Assembly: GCF_018129985.1 (NCBI RefSeq)
Contig: NZ_JAFCKT010000010.1
Span: forward strand, 62,001 to 126,000
Direction of reading: 5' to 3'
From: Bradyrhizobium sp. SZCCT0148
Lineage (GTDB): Bacteria; Pseudomonadota; Alphaproteobacteria; Rhizobiales; Xanthobacteraceae
Length of the DNA stretch: 64,000 bases
Shown: positions 7,722 to 15,762 of the stretch, piece after piece
How positions within the stretch are numbered: the stretch's first letter is position 1
Layout: the number at the start of each line of letters is the position of its first letter
Program-made: the position numbers and the translations under genes
Notes under the pieces: model-generated
The model's database searches: none
Seen by the model: only the letters and a program-made list of their open reading frames with translations
Told to the model about the DNA's origin: nothing

Positions 7722-9980
7722 CTACCCGATCACCTTGCCGAACTTGTTCGACTTCGGGAAACCCTTCGGCGGCAGGCGGCCGGCGTCAGCGCGGTTGCCC
7801 TTCCACTCTGCTAGTTCCTTCATGGTCGCGGAGAACTCGCGGCCGGCGGAATCCTTCCAGGTCAGGCCGGCCTTCGCCTCGAACACGGCAATGTCGGAGA
7901 GACCGCCATCCTTGTATTTCTGCAAGCGAACGCCGCGGCCCCGCGCCATCTCCGGCACCTGGTCGAGCGGGAAAATCAGCATCTTGCGATTCTCGCCGAT
8001 GACCGCGACGGTATCACCAAGCACTTCGGTGACCACGCACGCCTCGTTCGGCATGTCGACGTTGAGGACCTGCTTGCCCTTCTTGGTGGTGCCGACGCAA
8101 TCGTCCTCGTTGACCACAAAACCCTGGCCCTCGTGGCTCGCGACCAGGAATTTGCGTCCACCCTTGTTGACGAACAGCGCGACGGGCGCCGTCTCCTGTT
8201 CGAGATCGATGAACAGGCGGATCGGCTCGCCGTGACCGCGGCCGCCCGGCAACTTGGCGACATCGAGCGAGTAGAACTTGCCGTTGGTGGCGAACAGCAG
8301 CAGCTTCGAGGTCGTCTCGGCGAAGAAGGCGAAGCCGAGCTTGTCGTCCTGCTTGAAGGCCAGCCCCGAGAGATCCTCGACATGGCCCTTCATGGTCCGG
8401 ATCCAGCCCTTGTCGGAGACCACGACCGTCACCGGCTCGCGTTCGACGAAGGCCTCCTCGATCGCGGCGAGATCGTGCTCGGGCGCGTCGGCAAAAGTGG
8501 TGCGGCGCTTGCCGAGTGGCGTCTTCGGGCCGAACATGTCGCGGACCTTGCCGACCTGCTCGCCGACCTTCTTCCATTGCTCGGGCTCGGAGGCCAGCAG
8601 CAACTCGAGGCCCTTCAGCTCCTTGCGCAGATCCTTGTCCTCGGTGCGGATCTCCATTTCCTCGAGCTTGCGCAAAGAGCGCAGCCGCATGTTGAGGATG
8701 GCTTCGGCCTGCACCTCGGAGAGCTTGAATGCCTTGATCAAGGCCGGCTTCGGCTCGTCCTCGTTGCGGATGATCCGGATCACCTCGTCGATGTTGAGAT
8801 AGGCGATCAACAGGCCGCCCAGAATTTCGACTCGGCGCTCGATCTCGGCCTTACGATGATTGGTGCGGCGGATCAGGACGTCGCGCAGATGGTCGAGCCA
8901 TTCGCGCAGGCACTCGGTCAGACCCACGACCTTGGGGACGCGGCCCTTGATCAGGACGTTGAGGTTCAGCGGAATCTTGTTTTCGAGCTCTGTGAGCCGG
9001 AACAGCGACTCCATCATCAAGGCGGCGTCGACGTTCTTCGACTTCGGCTCGATCACGATGCGGACGTCTTCGGCCGACTCGTCCCTGATGTCGCCGACCA
9101 GCGGCAATTTCTTCTGGTCGAGCAGTTCGGCGACCTTCTCGATCAGCCGCGACTTCTGCACCAAGAAGGGAATCTCGGTGACGACGACGACCCAGGCGCC
9201 ACGCGCGCCCTCCTCCTGCTCCCACCGCGCGCGGACGCGGAACGAGCCGCGGCCGGTGGTGTAGGCCTCGGCAATGGACTGCTTGGAATCGACGCAGATG
9301 CCGCCGGTCGGGAAATCGGGGCCCTTGACCCACCTCATCAGCGCCTTGGACTTGGCGTCGGGCTTCTCGATCAGGTGCAGCGCGGCTTCACAGAGCTCGG
9401 CCGCGTTGTGCGGCGGGATCGAGGTCGCCATACCGACCGCGATGCCCTGCGCGCCGTTGGCGAGCAGGTTCGGGAAGCCGCCGGGCAGCACGACCGGCTC
9501 CCTCGACTGGCCGTCGTAATTGGGACGGAACTCGACGCCGTCCTCGTCGATGCCTTCGAGCAGAAGCCGCGCGACGTCGGTCATGCGCGCTTCGGTGTAG
9601 CGGTAGGCAGCCGGATTATCGCCGTCGATATTGCCGAAATTGCCCTGGCCGTCGACCAGCGGATAGCGCGAGGAGAAGTCCTGCGCGAGGCGGACCATGG
9701 CGTCGTAGATCGCCTGGTCGCCGTGCGGATGGAACGAGCCCATCACGTCGCCGACGATCTTGGCGGACTTCTTGAAGGCAGTGCCGGGGTCGAGCCTGAG
9801 CAGGCGCATGCCGTAGAGGATGCGGCGATGGACCGGTTTCAGGCCGTCGCGCGCGTCGGGCAGCGCGCGGTGCATGATGGTGGAGAGCGCATAGGCGAGA
9901 TAGCGCTCCTCGAGCGCTTCACGCAGCGGCACCTCGTGAATTTCGGCCGGTTCTTCCGGCGGAACGATTCGTTTTCCCAT
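7722..9980 (-). CDS. parC: DNA topoisomerase IV subunit A
   Basis: This 752-residue protein is the DNA-cleaving subunit of topoisomerase IV, which acts with ParE to decatenate daughter chromosomes. The catalytic tyrosine is Tyr128 in AAYRYTEARM. The QRDR helix reads HPHGDQAIYDAM, and KPVHRRILYGM and GNFGNIDGDNPA are family signatures. The length and the short C-terminal beta-propeller-like part (about 500-700) fit ParC rather than GyrA, and the canonical GyrA-box is absent. At the position of E. coli ParC Ser80 there is Gln89, and Asp93 stands where E. coli has Glu84. It is followed closely upstream by a small secreted-protein gene in the same direction. Confidence 0.95.
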   Translation of the reverse strand: MGKRIVPPEEPAEIHEVPLREALEERYLAYALSTIMHRALPDARDGLKPVHRRILYGMRLLRLDPGTAFKKSAKIVGDVMGSFHPHGDQAIYDAMVRLAQDFSSRYPLVDGQGNFGNIDGDNPAAYRYTEARMTDVARLLLEGIDEDGVEFRPNYDGQSREPVVLPGGFPNLLANGAQGIAVGMATSIPPHNAAELCEAALHLIEKPDAKSKALMRWVKGPDFPTGGICVDSKQSIAEAYTTGRGSFRVRARWEQEEGARGAWVVVVTEIPFLVQKSRLIEKVAELLDQKKLPLVGDIRDESAEDVRIVIEPKSKNVDAALMMESLFRLTELENKIPLNLNVLIKGRVPKVVGLTECLREWLDHLRDVLIRRTNHRKAEIERRVEILGGLLIAYLNIDEVIRIIRNEDEPKPALIKAFKLSEVQAEAILNMRLRSLRKLEEMEIRTEDKDLRKELKGLELLLASEPEQWKKVGEQVGKVRDMFGPKTPLGKRRTTFADAPEHDLAAIEEAFVEREPVTVVVSDKGWIRTMKGHVEDLSGLAFKQDDKLGFAFFAETTSKLLLFATNGKFYSLDVAKLPGGRGHGEPIRLFIDLEQETAPVALFVNKGGRKFLVASHEGQGFVVNEDDCVGTTKKGKQVLNVDMPNEACVVTEVLGDTVAVIGENRKMLIFPLDQVPEMARGRGVRLQKYKDGGLSDIAVFEAKAGLTWKDSAGREFSATMKELAEWKGNRADAGRLPPKGFPKSNKFGKVIG

Positions 9981-10040
9981 GTCGCCCGGTTAAACCGTGG
10001 AAGCGAATCGGGCAAGGATGGATTGGTTCCCTGTGGGCGC

Positions 10041-10328
10041 CTACTGCCCGGCCCAGCCGGCTGTCACAGGCGGGACGGGATGGGCCTTTTGGGCCTGTGT
10101 GGCGGCCGGAGCGTTGGTCAGGCAGCGCCGGGCGGCCTCGATCTCGGCCTCCGTCGCGCCCTTCGAACGCGCCCATGTCTCTGCGGCCGCAGCGGAATAT
10201 TTGGCTACATAGTATCGGACGACCGTACAGGATGCCCGACGAAACACGCCGGGTTGCGGCTCGCCGGCGATGGCATCGGGCGCAAACGCGAGCAGCGCCG
10301 CAGAGAAGGCGAATCCCCTGATCAACAT
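10041..10328 (-). CDS. Small secreted protein of unknown function
   Basis: A 95-residue protein. ATG 10328 gives a signal peptide (MLIRGFAFSAALLAFAPDAI, then AG). The mature part carries two cysteines about 35 residues apart (RRASCTVVRYYVAKYS and EAARRCL), with a helical alanine-rich stretch between them, and ends in a flexible PAT/PVPP tail. A periplasmic helical hairpin held by one disulfide is plausible. It lies between recO and parC in the same direction, 60 bases from the parC start. No known family was recognised. Confidence 0.65.
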   Translation of the reverse strand: MLIRGFAFSAALLAFAPDAIAGEPQPGVFRRASCTVVRYYVAKYSAAAAETWARSKGATEAEIEAARRCLTNAPAATQAQKAHPVPPVTAGWAGQ

Positions 10329-10428
10329 TTGGGCTATCCCCGTGATGGAACCTGGGGGCAAAGTCCACTGAACCCGATTTCGTTCCAGGGAACTCCATGT
10401 CGACGGACAAGGGAGCGTCCCGCTGGGC

Positions 10429-11181
10429 TCATGGCGCAGGGTTTGCGGCCCGGGCCTGCTGTCGCGTCAGCGCGTTGATGAAGCCGGCCCGCGCGTCGGA
10501 GTGGACCTGCCCGCGCGGCTCCAGCACGTGGCGCAGCAGGAACAACCCGGTGAGTCGAAAGCCGTCCTGCAGATCCTCGTCGGTCAGCCAACCCTGCACC
10601 TCGCCCTGGCGTAGAAAAGGCGGCAGGCGCAACAGGCGGTCGCGCCAGGGCTCGCCCGCGCCGCGCGACACCGCGCCACCGGATTTCGGCGAGACGTAGA
10701 TCAGGTCCGTGGTCTCGCCGGTGACCGCACAGTTCTCCAGGGCCAGTCCGAAGCCGAGTTCGGCGAGCATCGCCAGCTCGAAATGGATGACGTGCACGGC
10801 GGCGCTGCCGATGTCGTCGAAATCGTCGAGCGAATGCTCGAGCTGCGTGAAGATCTCCTCATGCGGATCGCGCTCCGGCAGGAGGCGCGCAATCGAGGCC
10901 AGATGGGTGACGCCGTAGACGCCGTGGGACGATCCCAGCAACGTGGCCGCGCGCAGCTTCAAGCCCTCGATCGCATAGGTGCCGAGATGCTCGTCAAGCC
11001 GTGCCCGCCAGACGACGCTGACGCTGTTCCCCGGCTGCAGAAGTGGCCGCATCCGCGAGCCGGCGCCGCCGCGCACGAGGCCGAGATGCCGGCCGTGCCC
11101 GCGCGTCAGGAGCTCGACGATGGCGCTGGATTCGCCATGCCGCCGCACCCCCAGCACAATGCCCTCGTCGGTCCATTCCAT
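10429..11181 (-). CDS. recO: DNA repair protein RecO
   Basis: A 250-residue recombination mediator that, with RecR, loads RecA onto SSB-coated DNA in the RecFOR pathway. The N-terminal OB-fold begins MEWTDEGIVLGVRRHGESSA, a classic RecO start, and is followed by GLVRGGAGSRMRP. The C-terminal helical part contains a single cysteine (ENCAVTG); the four-Cys zinc site of some homologues is not visible. The ATG at 11181 was chosen on that start motif. It is the last gene of the pdxJ-to-recO series, separated from the membrane ORF upstream by 140 bases that carry a repeat. Confidence 0.93.
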   Translation of the reverse strand: MEWTDEGIVLGVRRHGESSAIVELLTRGHGRHLGLVRGGAGSRMRPLLQPGNSVSVVWRARLDEHLGTYAIEGLKLRAATLLGSSHGVYGVTHLASIARLLPERDPHEEIFTQLEHSLDDFDDIGSAAVHVIHFELAMLAELGFGLALENCAVTGETTDLIYVSPKSGGAVSRGAGEPWRDRLLRLPPFLRQGEVQGWLTDEDLQDGFRLTGLFLLRHVLEPRGQVHSDARAGFINALTRQQARAANPAP

Positions 11182-11264
11182 GGGAGGACTCTTATCGCAT
11201 TTCGAGCTGTCGTAGGCTGTGCAAAGCGAAGCGTGCCCACTCAATTTTGCGACCGCGGTTAGAT

Positions 11265-11302
11265 GGTGGGCACGGCGCGCAAGGGCGCGCCTTTGTCCAC
11301 CC
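11265..11302. repeat. Intergenic palindrome upstream of recO
   Basis: GGTGGGCACGGCGCGC at 11265 pairs imperfectly with GGGCGCGCCTTTGTCCACC ending near 11300. The phrase GGTGGGCA ... TGCCCACC around a GC-rich core is a recurrent intergenic unit in Bradyrhizobium. It separates recO from the membrane ORF and could attenuate transcription between them. Confidence 0.45.
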
Positions 11303-11321
11303 TACGGCACCGCGCAAAACG

Positions 11322-11702
11322 TCACGCGTCGAACCAACCCTGGGCGTCGCCGGTGAACGAGAAATACAATCCCACCGTCGTCAGCGCGCAGGAAACGATC
11401 TCGATGGCGCTGTCGAGCTCCATGCCCTTCTCCCCGATGATCTGGCCGAGCGAGATCACCGACAGCACCAGCGCGGCCGCCAGCACCCAGCGCGGCCAGT
11501 TCTTGCGCCCGTGCGCGGCGAGCCGCACGAAGTAGACCAACAGCAGGATCATGCCTCCGGCGAGCAAGGTCCCCGTCATGATCATCTGCTCGGTCACCTC
11601 GGCAGTGGGCGTGCGGTCCTGAACCGCAACGGACAAGGCGTCCAGCATCAACGATGCATAAAGCAGCGCTTCGAAGCGCCGGACGTTGCTGGGCACGCTC
11701 AT
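11322..11702 (-). CDS. Four-helix membrane protein between era and recO
   Basis: A 126-residue protein with four predicted membrane helices: about 12-28, 40-63, 70-90 and 100-118. Between helices 2 and 3 lies a basic loop (RLAAHGRKNWPRW), which should face the cytoplasm. I do not recognise a named family. It begins 21 bases after the era stop in the same direction, so it should be co-transcribed with rnc and era. Its place in a conserved operon suggests a real gene, but no function is proposed. Confidence 0.65.
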   Translation of the reverse strand: MSVPSNVRRFEALLYASLMLDALSVAVQDRTPTAEVTEQMIMTGTLLAGGMILLLVYFVRLAAHGRKNWPRWVLAAALVLSVISLGQIIGEKGMELDSAIEIVSCALTTVGLYFSFTGDAQGWFDA

Positions 11703-11723
11703 CGGATACCGATCTGTTCTTGG

Positions 11724-12650
11724 TTATTCTCTCGGAAAGTCCAGGCCCATCTCGCGGTAGCGATCGGGATCGTCGCCCCAGTTCTCGCGCACCTTGACGA
11801 ACAGGAACAGGTGGACCGGCACGTCCAGGATCTGCATCAGTTCCTTGCGCGAGTCCGCGCCGATCGACTTGATGGTGGCGCCGCCCTTGCCGAGCACGAT
11901 CTTGCGCTGGCTTTCGCGCTCGACAAAGATCGTCTGCTCGATCCGCACCGACTTGTCCTTGCGCTCCTCCCACTTCTCGGTCTCGACCGTGGACTGGTAG
12001 GGCAATTCCTGGTGCAGCTTCTGATAGATTTTTTCGCGCGTGATCTCGGCCGCAAGCTGCCGCATCGGCGCGTCCGACATCTGGTCCTCAGGATAGAGGA
12101 ACGGCCCCGCCGGCACCATCTCGGACAGCGTCCTGCGGAGGTCGTCGACACCGTCGCCCGAGATCGCCGCGATCATGAAGGTCCGCGCGAACTTCATGCG
12201 CTCGTTCGCGGCCTGCGCCAGCGCCAGCAGCTTCTCGCGCTGGACCAGATCGACCTTGTTGATGACGAGGATTTTCTCGTGGTTGACGCTGGCCGCCTTG
12301 GTGAGGATCGCCTCGGCCTCCTCGTCGATTCCGGTCTTGGCGTCGAGCAGCACGCAGACGAGATCGGCGTCATGCGCCCCGCTCCAGGCGGTCGAGACCA
12401 TGGCGCGGTCGAGCCTTCGCTTCGGCAGGAAGATGCCGGGCGTGTCGACCAGAATGATCTGTGCGTTGTTCTCGATGACAATACCGCGGATCAGCGCGCG
12501 CGTGGTCTGCACCTTGCGCGAGACGATCGTGACCTTGGCCCCGACCAGCGCATTGACCAGCGTGGACTTGCCGACATTCGGCGCGCCGATCAGCGCAACG
12601 AAACCGCAGCGCGTCGCAGTGGGCGTCTCGCCGCTCGCTTCAGCCGTCAT
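11724..12650 (-). CDS. era: GTPase Era
   Basis: A 308-residue GTPase that binds the 3' end of 16S rRNA and assists 30S subunit maturation. The G1 loop is GAPNVGKST (22-30), G2 lies in VQTTR, G3 is DTPGI and G4 is NKVD. The C-terminal KH domain carries VLGKGGATIKSIG. ATG 12650 was preferred over an in-frame GTG at 12665 because the ribosome-binding sequence AGAAGG lies directly against the GTG. The start overlaps the end of rnc by 11 bases, so translation is coupled. Confidence 0.95.
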   Translation of the reverse strand: MTAEASGETPTATRCGFVALIGAPNVGKSTLVNALVGAKVTIVSRKVQTTRALIRGIVIENNAQIILVDTPGIFLPKRRLDRAMVSTAWSGAHDADLVCVLLDAKTGIDEEAEAILTKAASVNHEKILVINKVDLVQREKLLALAQAANERMKFARTFMIAAISGDGVDDLRRTLSEMVPAGPFLYPEDQMSDAPMRQLAAEITREKIYQKLHQELPYQSTVETEKWEERKDKSVRIEQTIFVERESQRKIVLGKGGATIKSIGADSRKELMQILDVPVHLFLFVKVRENWGDDPDRYREMGLDFPRE

Positions 12651-13473
12651 TGCTGCCGCCAACACCTTCTCGTTCGATCATCACTGAAGCTGCCACCTTC
12701 TCTGCCGCGCGCTTGCTGCCGCCGATGCCTTCGGCCGGGGCGAGTCCCGGCAGGTCCACTGCGACGCGGAATTGCGGATCGTGATGCGGGCCGGTGCGCT
12801 CGACCTCGCGGTAAACCGGCGTCGGCAGTCCCTTGCCCTGCGCCCATTCCTGCAGCACGGTCTTGGGATCGCGCAGGGGACGGCGCGGCTTGTGCATGCG
12901 CTCGGTCCAGTTGCGTTTGACGAAATCGGACGCCGCTGCGTAGCCGCCATCGAGGAAGACGGCGCCGATCACAGCCTCGCAGATGTCGCCGAGGATGGAT
13001 TTGCGCAGGCGCGCGTCGGCGCTGGAGCCGACCGAGCCGAGCTTGATGTCGTCGAGCAGTCCGAGCGACTTGGCGACGTCGGCGCAGCTTTCCTTGCGCA
13101 CGAGTTCGGCAAGACGCTTGGAGAGCTCGCCCTCATCGGCGTTCGGAAACGCATGATAGAGCATGTCGGAGACGACGAGCCCGAGCACGTGGTCGCCGAG
13201 GAATTCCAGGCGCTGATAGCTGTCGCCGCGCTTGCGTCCGGACTTCAGCGCCGAGACATGCGTGATCGCTTGCATCAGCATGTTGGGGTCGGCGAAGCTG
13301 TGGCCGATGCGCGCTTCGAGCGCCGCGTTGGCATCGGTGCCCTTCGCCTTGCTCCGCGTCCGCTTCTTCTTCGCGGGCGCCTTGCCTGCAGCAGCCTTGG
13401 TCGCAGCCTCGCCGTCGAGGCCCGCTTGTGCCTCGATCGGTTCAGCCGCGATGTCCTTGGCTTCGTCTTTCAT
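12640..13473 (-). CDS. rnc: Ribonuclease III
   Basis: A 277-residue double-strand-specific endoribonuclease that processes rRNA precursors and structured mRNAs. The family signature RLEFLGDHVLG (88-98) carries catalytic Glu90 and Asp94, and the second acidic pair lies in GDICEAVIGAVFLDGG. A C-terminal dsRNA-binding domain (about 205-270) includes the GSKRAAEKVAA helix. The N-terminus has an unusual extension of about 50 residues rich in Ala, Lys and Glu (KAPAKKKRTRSKAKGTD) before the first nuclease helix. The ATG at 13473 overlaps the lepB stop as ATGA. Confidence 0.95.
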   Translation of the reverse strand: MKDEAKDIAAEPIEAQAGLDGEAATKAAAGKAPAKKKRTRSKAKGTDANAALEARIGHSFADPNMLMQAITHVSALKSGRKRGDSYQRLEFLGDHVLGLVVSDMLYHAFPNADEGELSKRLAELVRKESCADVAKSLGLLDDIKLGSVGSSADARLRKSILGDICEAVIGAVFLDGGYAAASDFVKRNWTERMHKPRRPLRDPKTVLQEWAQGKGLPTPVYREVERTGPHHDPQFRVAVDLPGLAPAEGIGGSKRAAEKVAASVMIEREGVGGSNDG

Positions 13474-14234
13474 CGGACGATTTTGAAGAAGCGATTCCAG
13501 CGCACCGACCACGGCCAGCGCCAGAACATCCAGGCATGCTCGCCTTCACCGATGGAGAAGAAGATCATCTGTGCACGGCCGATCAGATTCTCCTGCGGCA
13601 CATAGCCGACCTGGCCGAGGAAGCGGCTGTCGGTGGAGTTGTCGCGGTTGTCGCCCATCATGAAGAAATGGCCCGATGGCACGGTGTAGACGTTGGTGTT
13701 GTCGACGTAACCGTTGTCGGCACAGTCGAGCGTCTCGTAGGACACGCCGTTCGGCAGCGTTTCCTTCCAGCGCTTCACCCGGGAAATGCCGCCACCTTCG
13801 GAGCCGCAGGGCTCCTCGCCGACATATTCGCTCATCCGCTGCCGCTCGACCGGCGTGTCGTTGATGTAAAGCAGCCCGTCGCGCATCTGGATGCGGTCGC
13901 CGGGCAGGCCGATCACGCGCTTGATGTAATCGGTGGAATCGTCCTTCGGCAGCCGAAACACGACGATGTCGCCGCGGGCGGGGTCCGAGCCCCAGATCCG
14001 CCCGGAAAACAGCGGCGGCGAGAACGGAATCGAATAGTGGCTGTAGCCGTAGGAATATTTCGAGACGAACAGATAGTCGCCGACCAGCAGCGTTGCCTTC
14101 ATCGAACCGGACGGGATGTTGAAGGGCTGGAACAAAAAGGTGCGGATCACCAGCGCGATCAGGAGAGCGTGGATCACGACCCGGATCGTCTCGCCGATGC
14201 CGCTCTCAGTTTTCGTTCCCGAAGTCGCGCTCAT
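13470..14234 (-). CDS. lepB: Signal peptidase I
   Basis: A 254-residue inner-membrane protease that removes signal peptides from exported proteins. One membrane helix (about 19-36) is followed by the catalytic serine in IPSGSMKATL (Ser44). The general base lies in DYIKRVIGLPGDR (Lys105). The C-terminal signature GDNRDNSTDSRFLG is intact. A cysteine pair in the inserted loop (EEPCGSEGG and TLDCADNG) may form a disulfide in the periplasm. It is followed by rnc with an ATGA overlap and preceded by 250 bases after acpS. Confidence 0.95.
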   Translation of the reverse strand: MSATSGTKTESGIGETIRVVIHALLIALVIRTFLFQPFNIPSGSMKATLLVGDYLFVSKYSYGYSHYSIPFSPPLFSGRIWGSDPARGDIVVFRLPKDDSTDYIKRVIGLPGDRIQMRDGLLYINDTPVERQRMSEYVGEEPCGSEGGGISRVKRWKETLPNGVSYETLDCADNGYVDNTNVYTVPSGHFFMMGDNRDNSTDSRFLGQVGYVPQENLIGRAQMIFFSIGEGEHAWMFWRWPWSVRWNRFFKIVR

Positions 14235-14333
14235 TGCTCTCTCAATTCCGGCCGGCGATCACAGAGCGCCCTCCTCCCGCGAACGGCCCATCGGTTCGCG
14301 GCGCAAGGAGATTGTCCTGATTCTGATAGTGAG

Positions 14334-14363
14334 GGCCAATTCCGGCGTAAAGCCGAATTGGCC
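14334..14363 (-). terminator. Hairpin between acpS and lepB
   Basis: GGCCAATTCCGGC (14334-14346) and GCCGAATTGGCC (14352-14363) form a strong stem with one bulged base and a 5-base loop. It lies in the 250-base gap between acpS and lepB, where it could terminate or attenuate the pdxJ-acpS transcript before a separate lepB promoter. No T-run is seen. Confidence 0.4.
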
Positions 14364-14484
14364 CAGGCTGATTTGCGTCCGCGGACTTTTAGACGGTTGT
14401 CGGAGGCCACGCAATCAAGGATCGCATCAAAACTGCATAAGGCACTGATTTATAACACAAATCATAAAACCGAAGGGAGCCCTG

Positions 14485-14904
14485 TCAGAGTTTCGGCAGC
14501 GGGACGGCGGAAATGATGACGAAGGCCTGCGCCAGCGGCCAGTCGTCGGTGATCGACAGGTCGATCTGCGCCTCGAAGCCCTCCGGGGTCAGGGCCTGCA
14601 GCCGCGCCAGCGCCCCGCCGGTCAGCTGCATGGTCGGCCGCCCGCCCGGCAGGTTGACCACTCCCATGTCGCGCCACCAGACGCCGCGCCGGATCCCGGT
14701 GCCGAGCGCCTTCGAGCAGGCCTCCTTGGCGGCGAAGCGCTTGGCGTAGGTCGCGACTACCATCTTCTCGTTCTTGGCCCGCCGCTCCGCCTTGGCCCGC
14801 TCGGCCGCGGTGAAAATGCGGTCGAGGAAACGCTCGCCATGGCGCTCGATGACCTTCGCCACGCGGGTGATGTCGATCAGGTCGGAGCCGATGCCGATGA
14901 TCAT
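14485..14904 (-). CDS. acpS: Holo-[acyl-carrier-protein] synthase
   Basis: A 139-residue enzyme that transfers 4'-phosphopantetheine from CoA to apo-acyl carrier protein, activating fatty-acid synthesis. The signature MIIGIGSDLIDITRV supplies Asp8, and RFAAKEACSKALGTG supplies Glu61; together they bind magnesium. The length is normal. Its ATG overlaps the pdxJ stop as ATGA, so the two are translationally coupled. Confidence 0.95.
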   Translation of the reverse strand: MIIGIGSDLIDITRVAKVIERHGERFLDRIFTAAERAKAERRAKNEKMVVATYAKRFAAKEACSKALGTGIRRGVWWRDMGVVNLPGGRPTMQLTGGALARLQALTPEGFEAQIDLSITDDWPLAQAFVIISAVPLPKL

Positions 14905-15665
14905 GCCCGGCTCCGGCCTCGGTCCATCGCCGCGCGCATGCGGCGCACCGTCTCGGCGAGACCGACGAACAGCGCTTCGCCGATCATGTAATAGCCGATG
15001 TTGAGCTCCATGATGTCGGGCAGCGCCGCGATCGTCTCCGCCGTCCCATAGTCGAGCCCGTGGCCGGCATGGACCTCAAGCCCGGCGGCCTTGGCCAGTT
15101 TCACGCCCGCCACGATCCGCTGCCATTCGGCCTCGGCCTTTTCGGTGTGACCGTCGACCACGGCGTCGCACCAGGCGCCGGTGTGGATCTCGATCACCGG
15201 CGCGCGTAGCCGCGCCGCCATTTCGATCTGGGCGGGATCGGCAGCGATGAACAGCGAGACCCGGATGCCGGCATCGCTCAACCGCGCGATGTAGGGCGCC
15301 AGCGCATTGTGCTGGCCGACCACATCCAAGCCGCCCTCGGTGGTCACCTCCTGGCGGCGCTCGGGGACAAGGCACACCGCGTGCGGCTTGGTGGCGAGCG
15401 AGATGCGCATCATGTCGTCGGTCGCCGCCATCTCGAAATTGAGCGGCTTGGAGATCTCGGCCTTCAGCCGCGCCATGTCCTCATCGCGGATATGGCGGCG
15501 ATCCTCGCGCAGATGCGCGGTAATGCCGTCGGCGCCGGCTTCGATCGCGAGCAGCGCCGCACGCACCGGATCGGGATGGCGGCCGCCGCGCGCGTTACGC
15601 ACGGTTGCAACGTGATCGATATTGACGCCGAGGCGAAGCTTCGAAGCGGGCATTTCAGGACTCAT
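14901..15665 (-). CDS. pdxJ: Pyridoxine 5'-phosphate synthase
   Basis: A 254-residue TIM-barrel enzyme that condenses 1-deoxyxylulose 5-phosphate with 3-amino-2-oxopropyl phosphate to make pyridoxine 5'-phosphate (vitamin B6). The signature LGVNIDHVATVRNARGG is near the N-terminus (His18), with ITAHLREDRRHI next, and HAGHGLDYGT and ELNIGYYMIGEALF close the barrel. It heads the run pdxJ-acpS-lepB-rnc-era, a conserved alphaproteobacterial order. The short extension MSPEMPASK before the barrel is typical. Confidence 0.95.
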   Translation of the reverse strand: MSPEMPASKLRLGVNIDHVATVRNARGGRHPDPVRAALLAIEAGADGITAHLREDRRHIRDEDMARLKAEISKPLNFEMAATDDMMRISLATKPHAVCLVPERRQEVTTEGGLDVVGQHNALAPYIARLSDAGIRVSLFIAADPAQIEMAARLRAPVIEIHTGAWCDAVVDGHTEKAEAEWQRIVAGVKLAKAAGLEVHAGHGLDYGTAETIAALPDIMELNIGYYMIGEALFVGLAETVRRMRAAMDRGRSRA

Positions 15666-15685
15666 GAAGTGACATGTCTCAAATC

Positions 15686-15755
15686 GTCATGCGCGGGCTC
15701 AACCCGCGCATCCATCTTCTTTGAAGAGATGGGTTGCCGGGTCAAGCCGGCAACG
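15686..15755. repeat. REP-like cluster of three hairpins between rel and pdxJ
   Basis: Three hairpins follow one another: GCGCGGGCTCAACCCGCGC (15691-15709), CCATCTTCTTTGAAGAGATG (15712-15731) and GTTGCCGGGTCAAGCCGGCAAC around 15733-15754. The last shares the 14-base core CCGGGTCAAGCCGG with 4264-4277. The cluster starts 8 bases past the rel stop and may serve as its terminator or protect the mRNA end. Confidence 0.6.
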
Positions 15756-15762
15756 ACAGAAC

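Noticed and set aside
8133..10478. 781-codon open frame on the plus strand
   Set aside because: It lies opposite parC, which has all family motifs. Long antisense frames are expected in GC-rich DNA, and the translation matches nothing I know.
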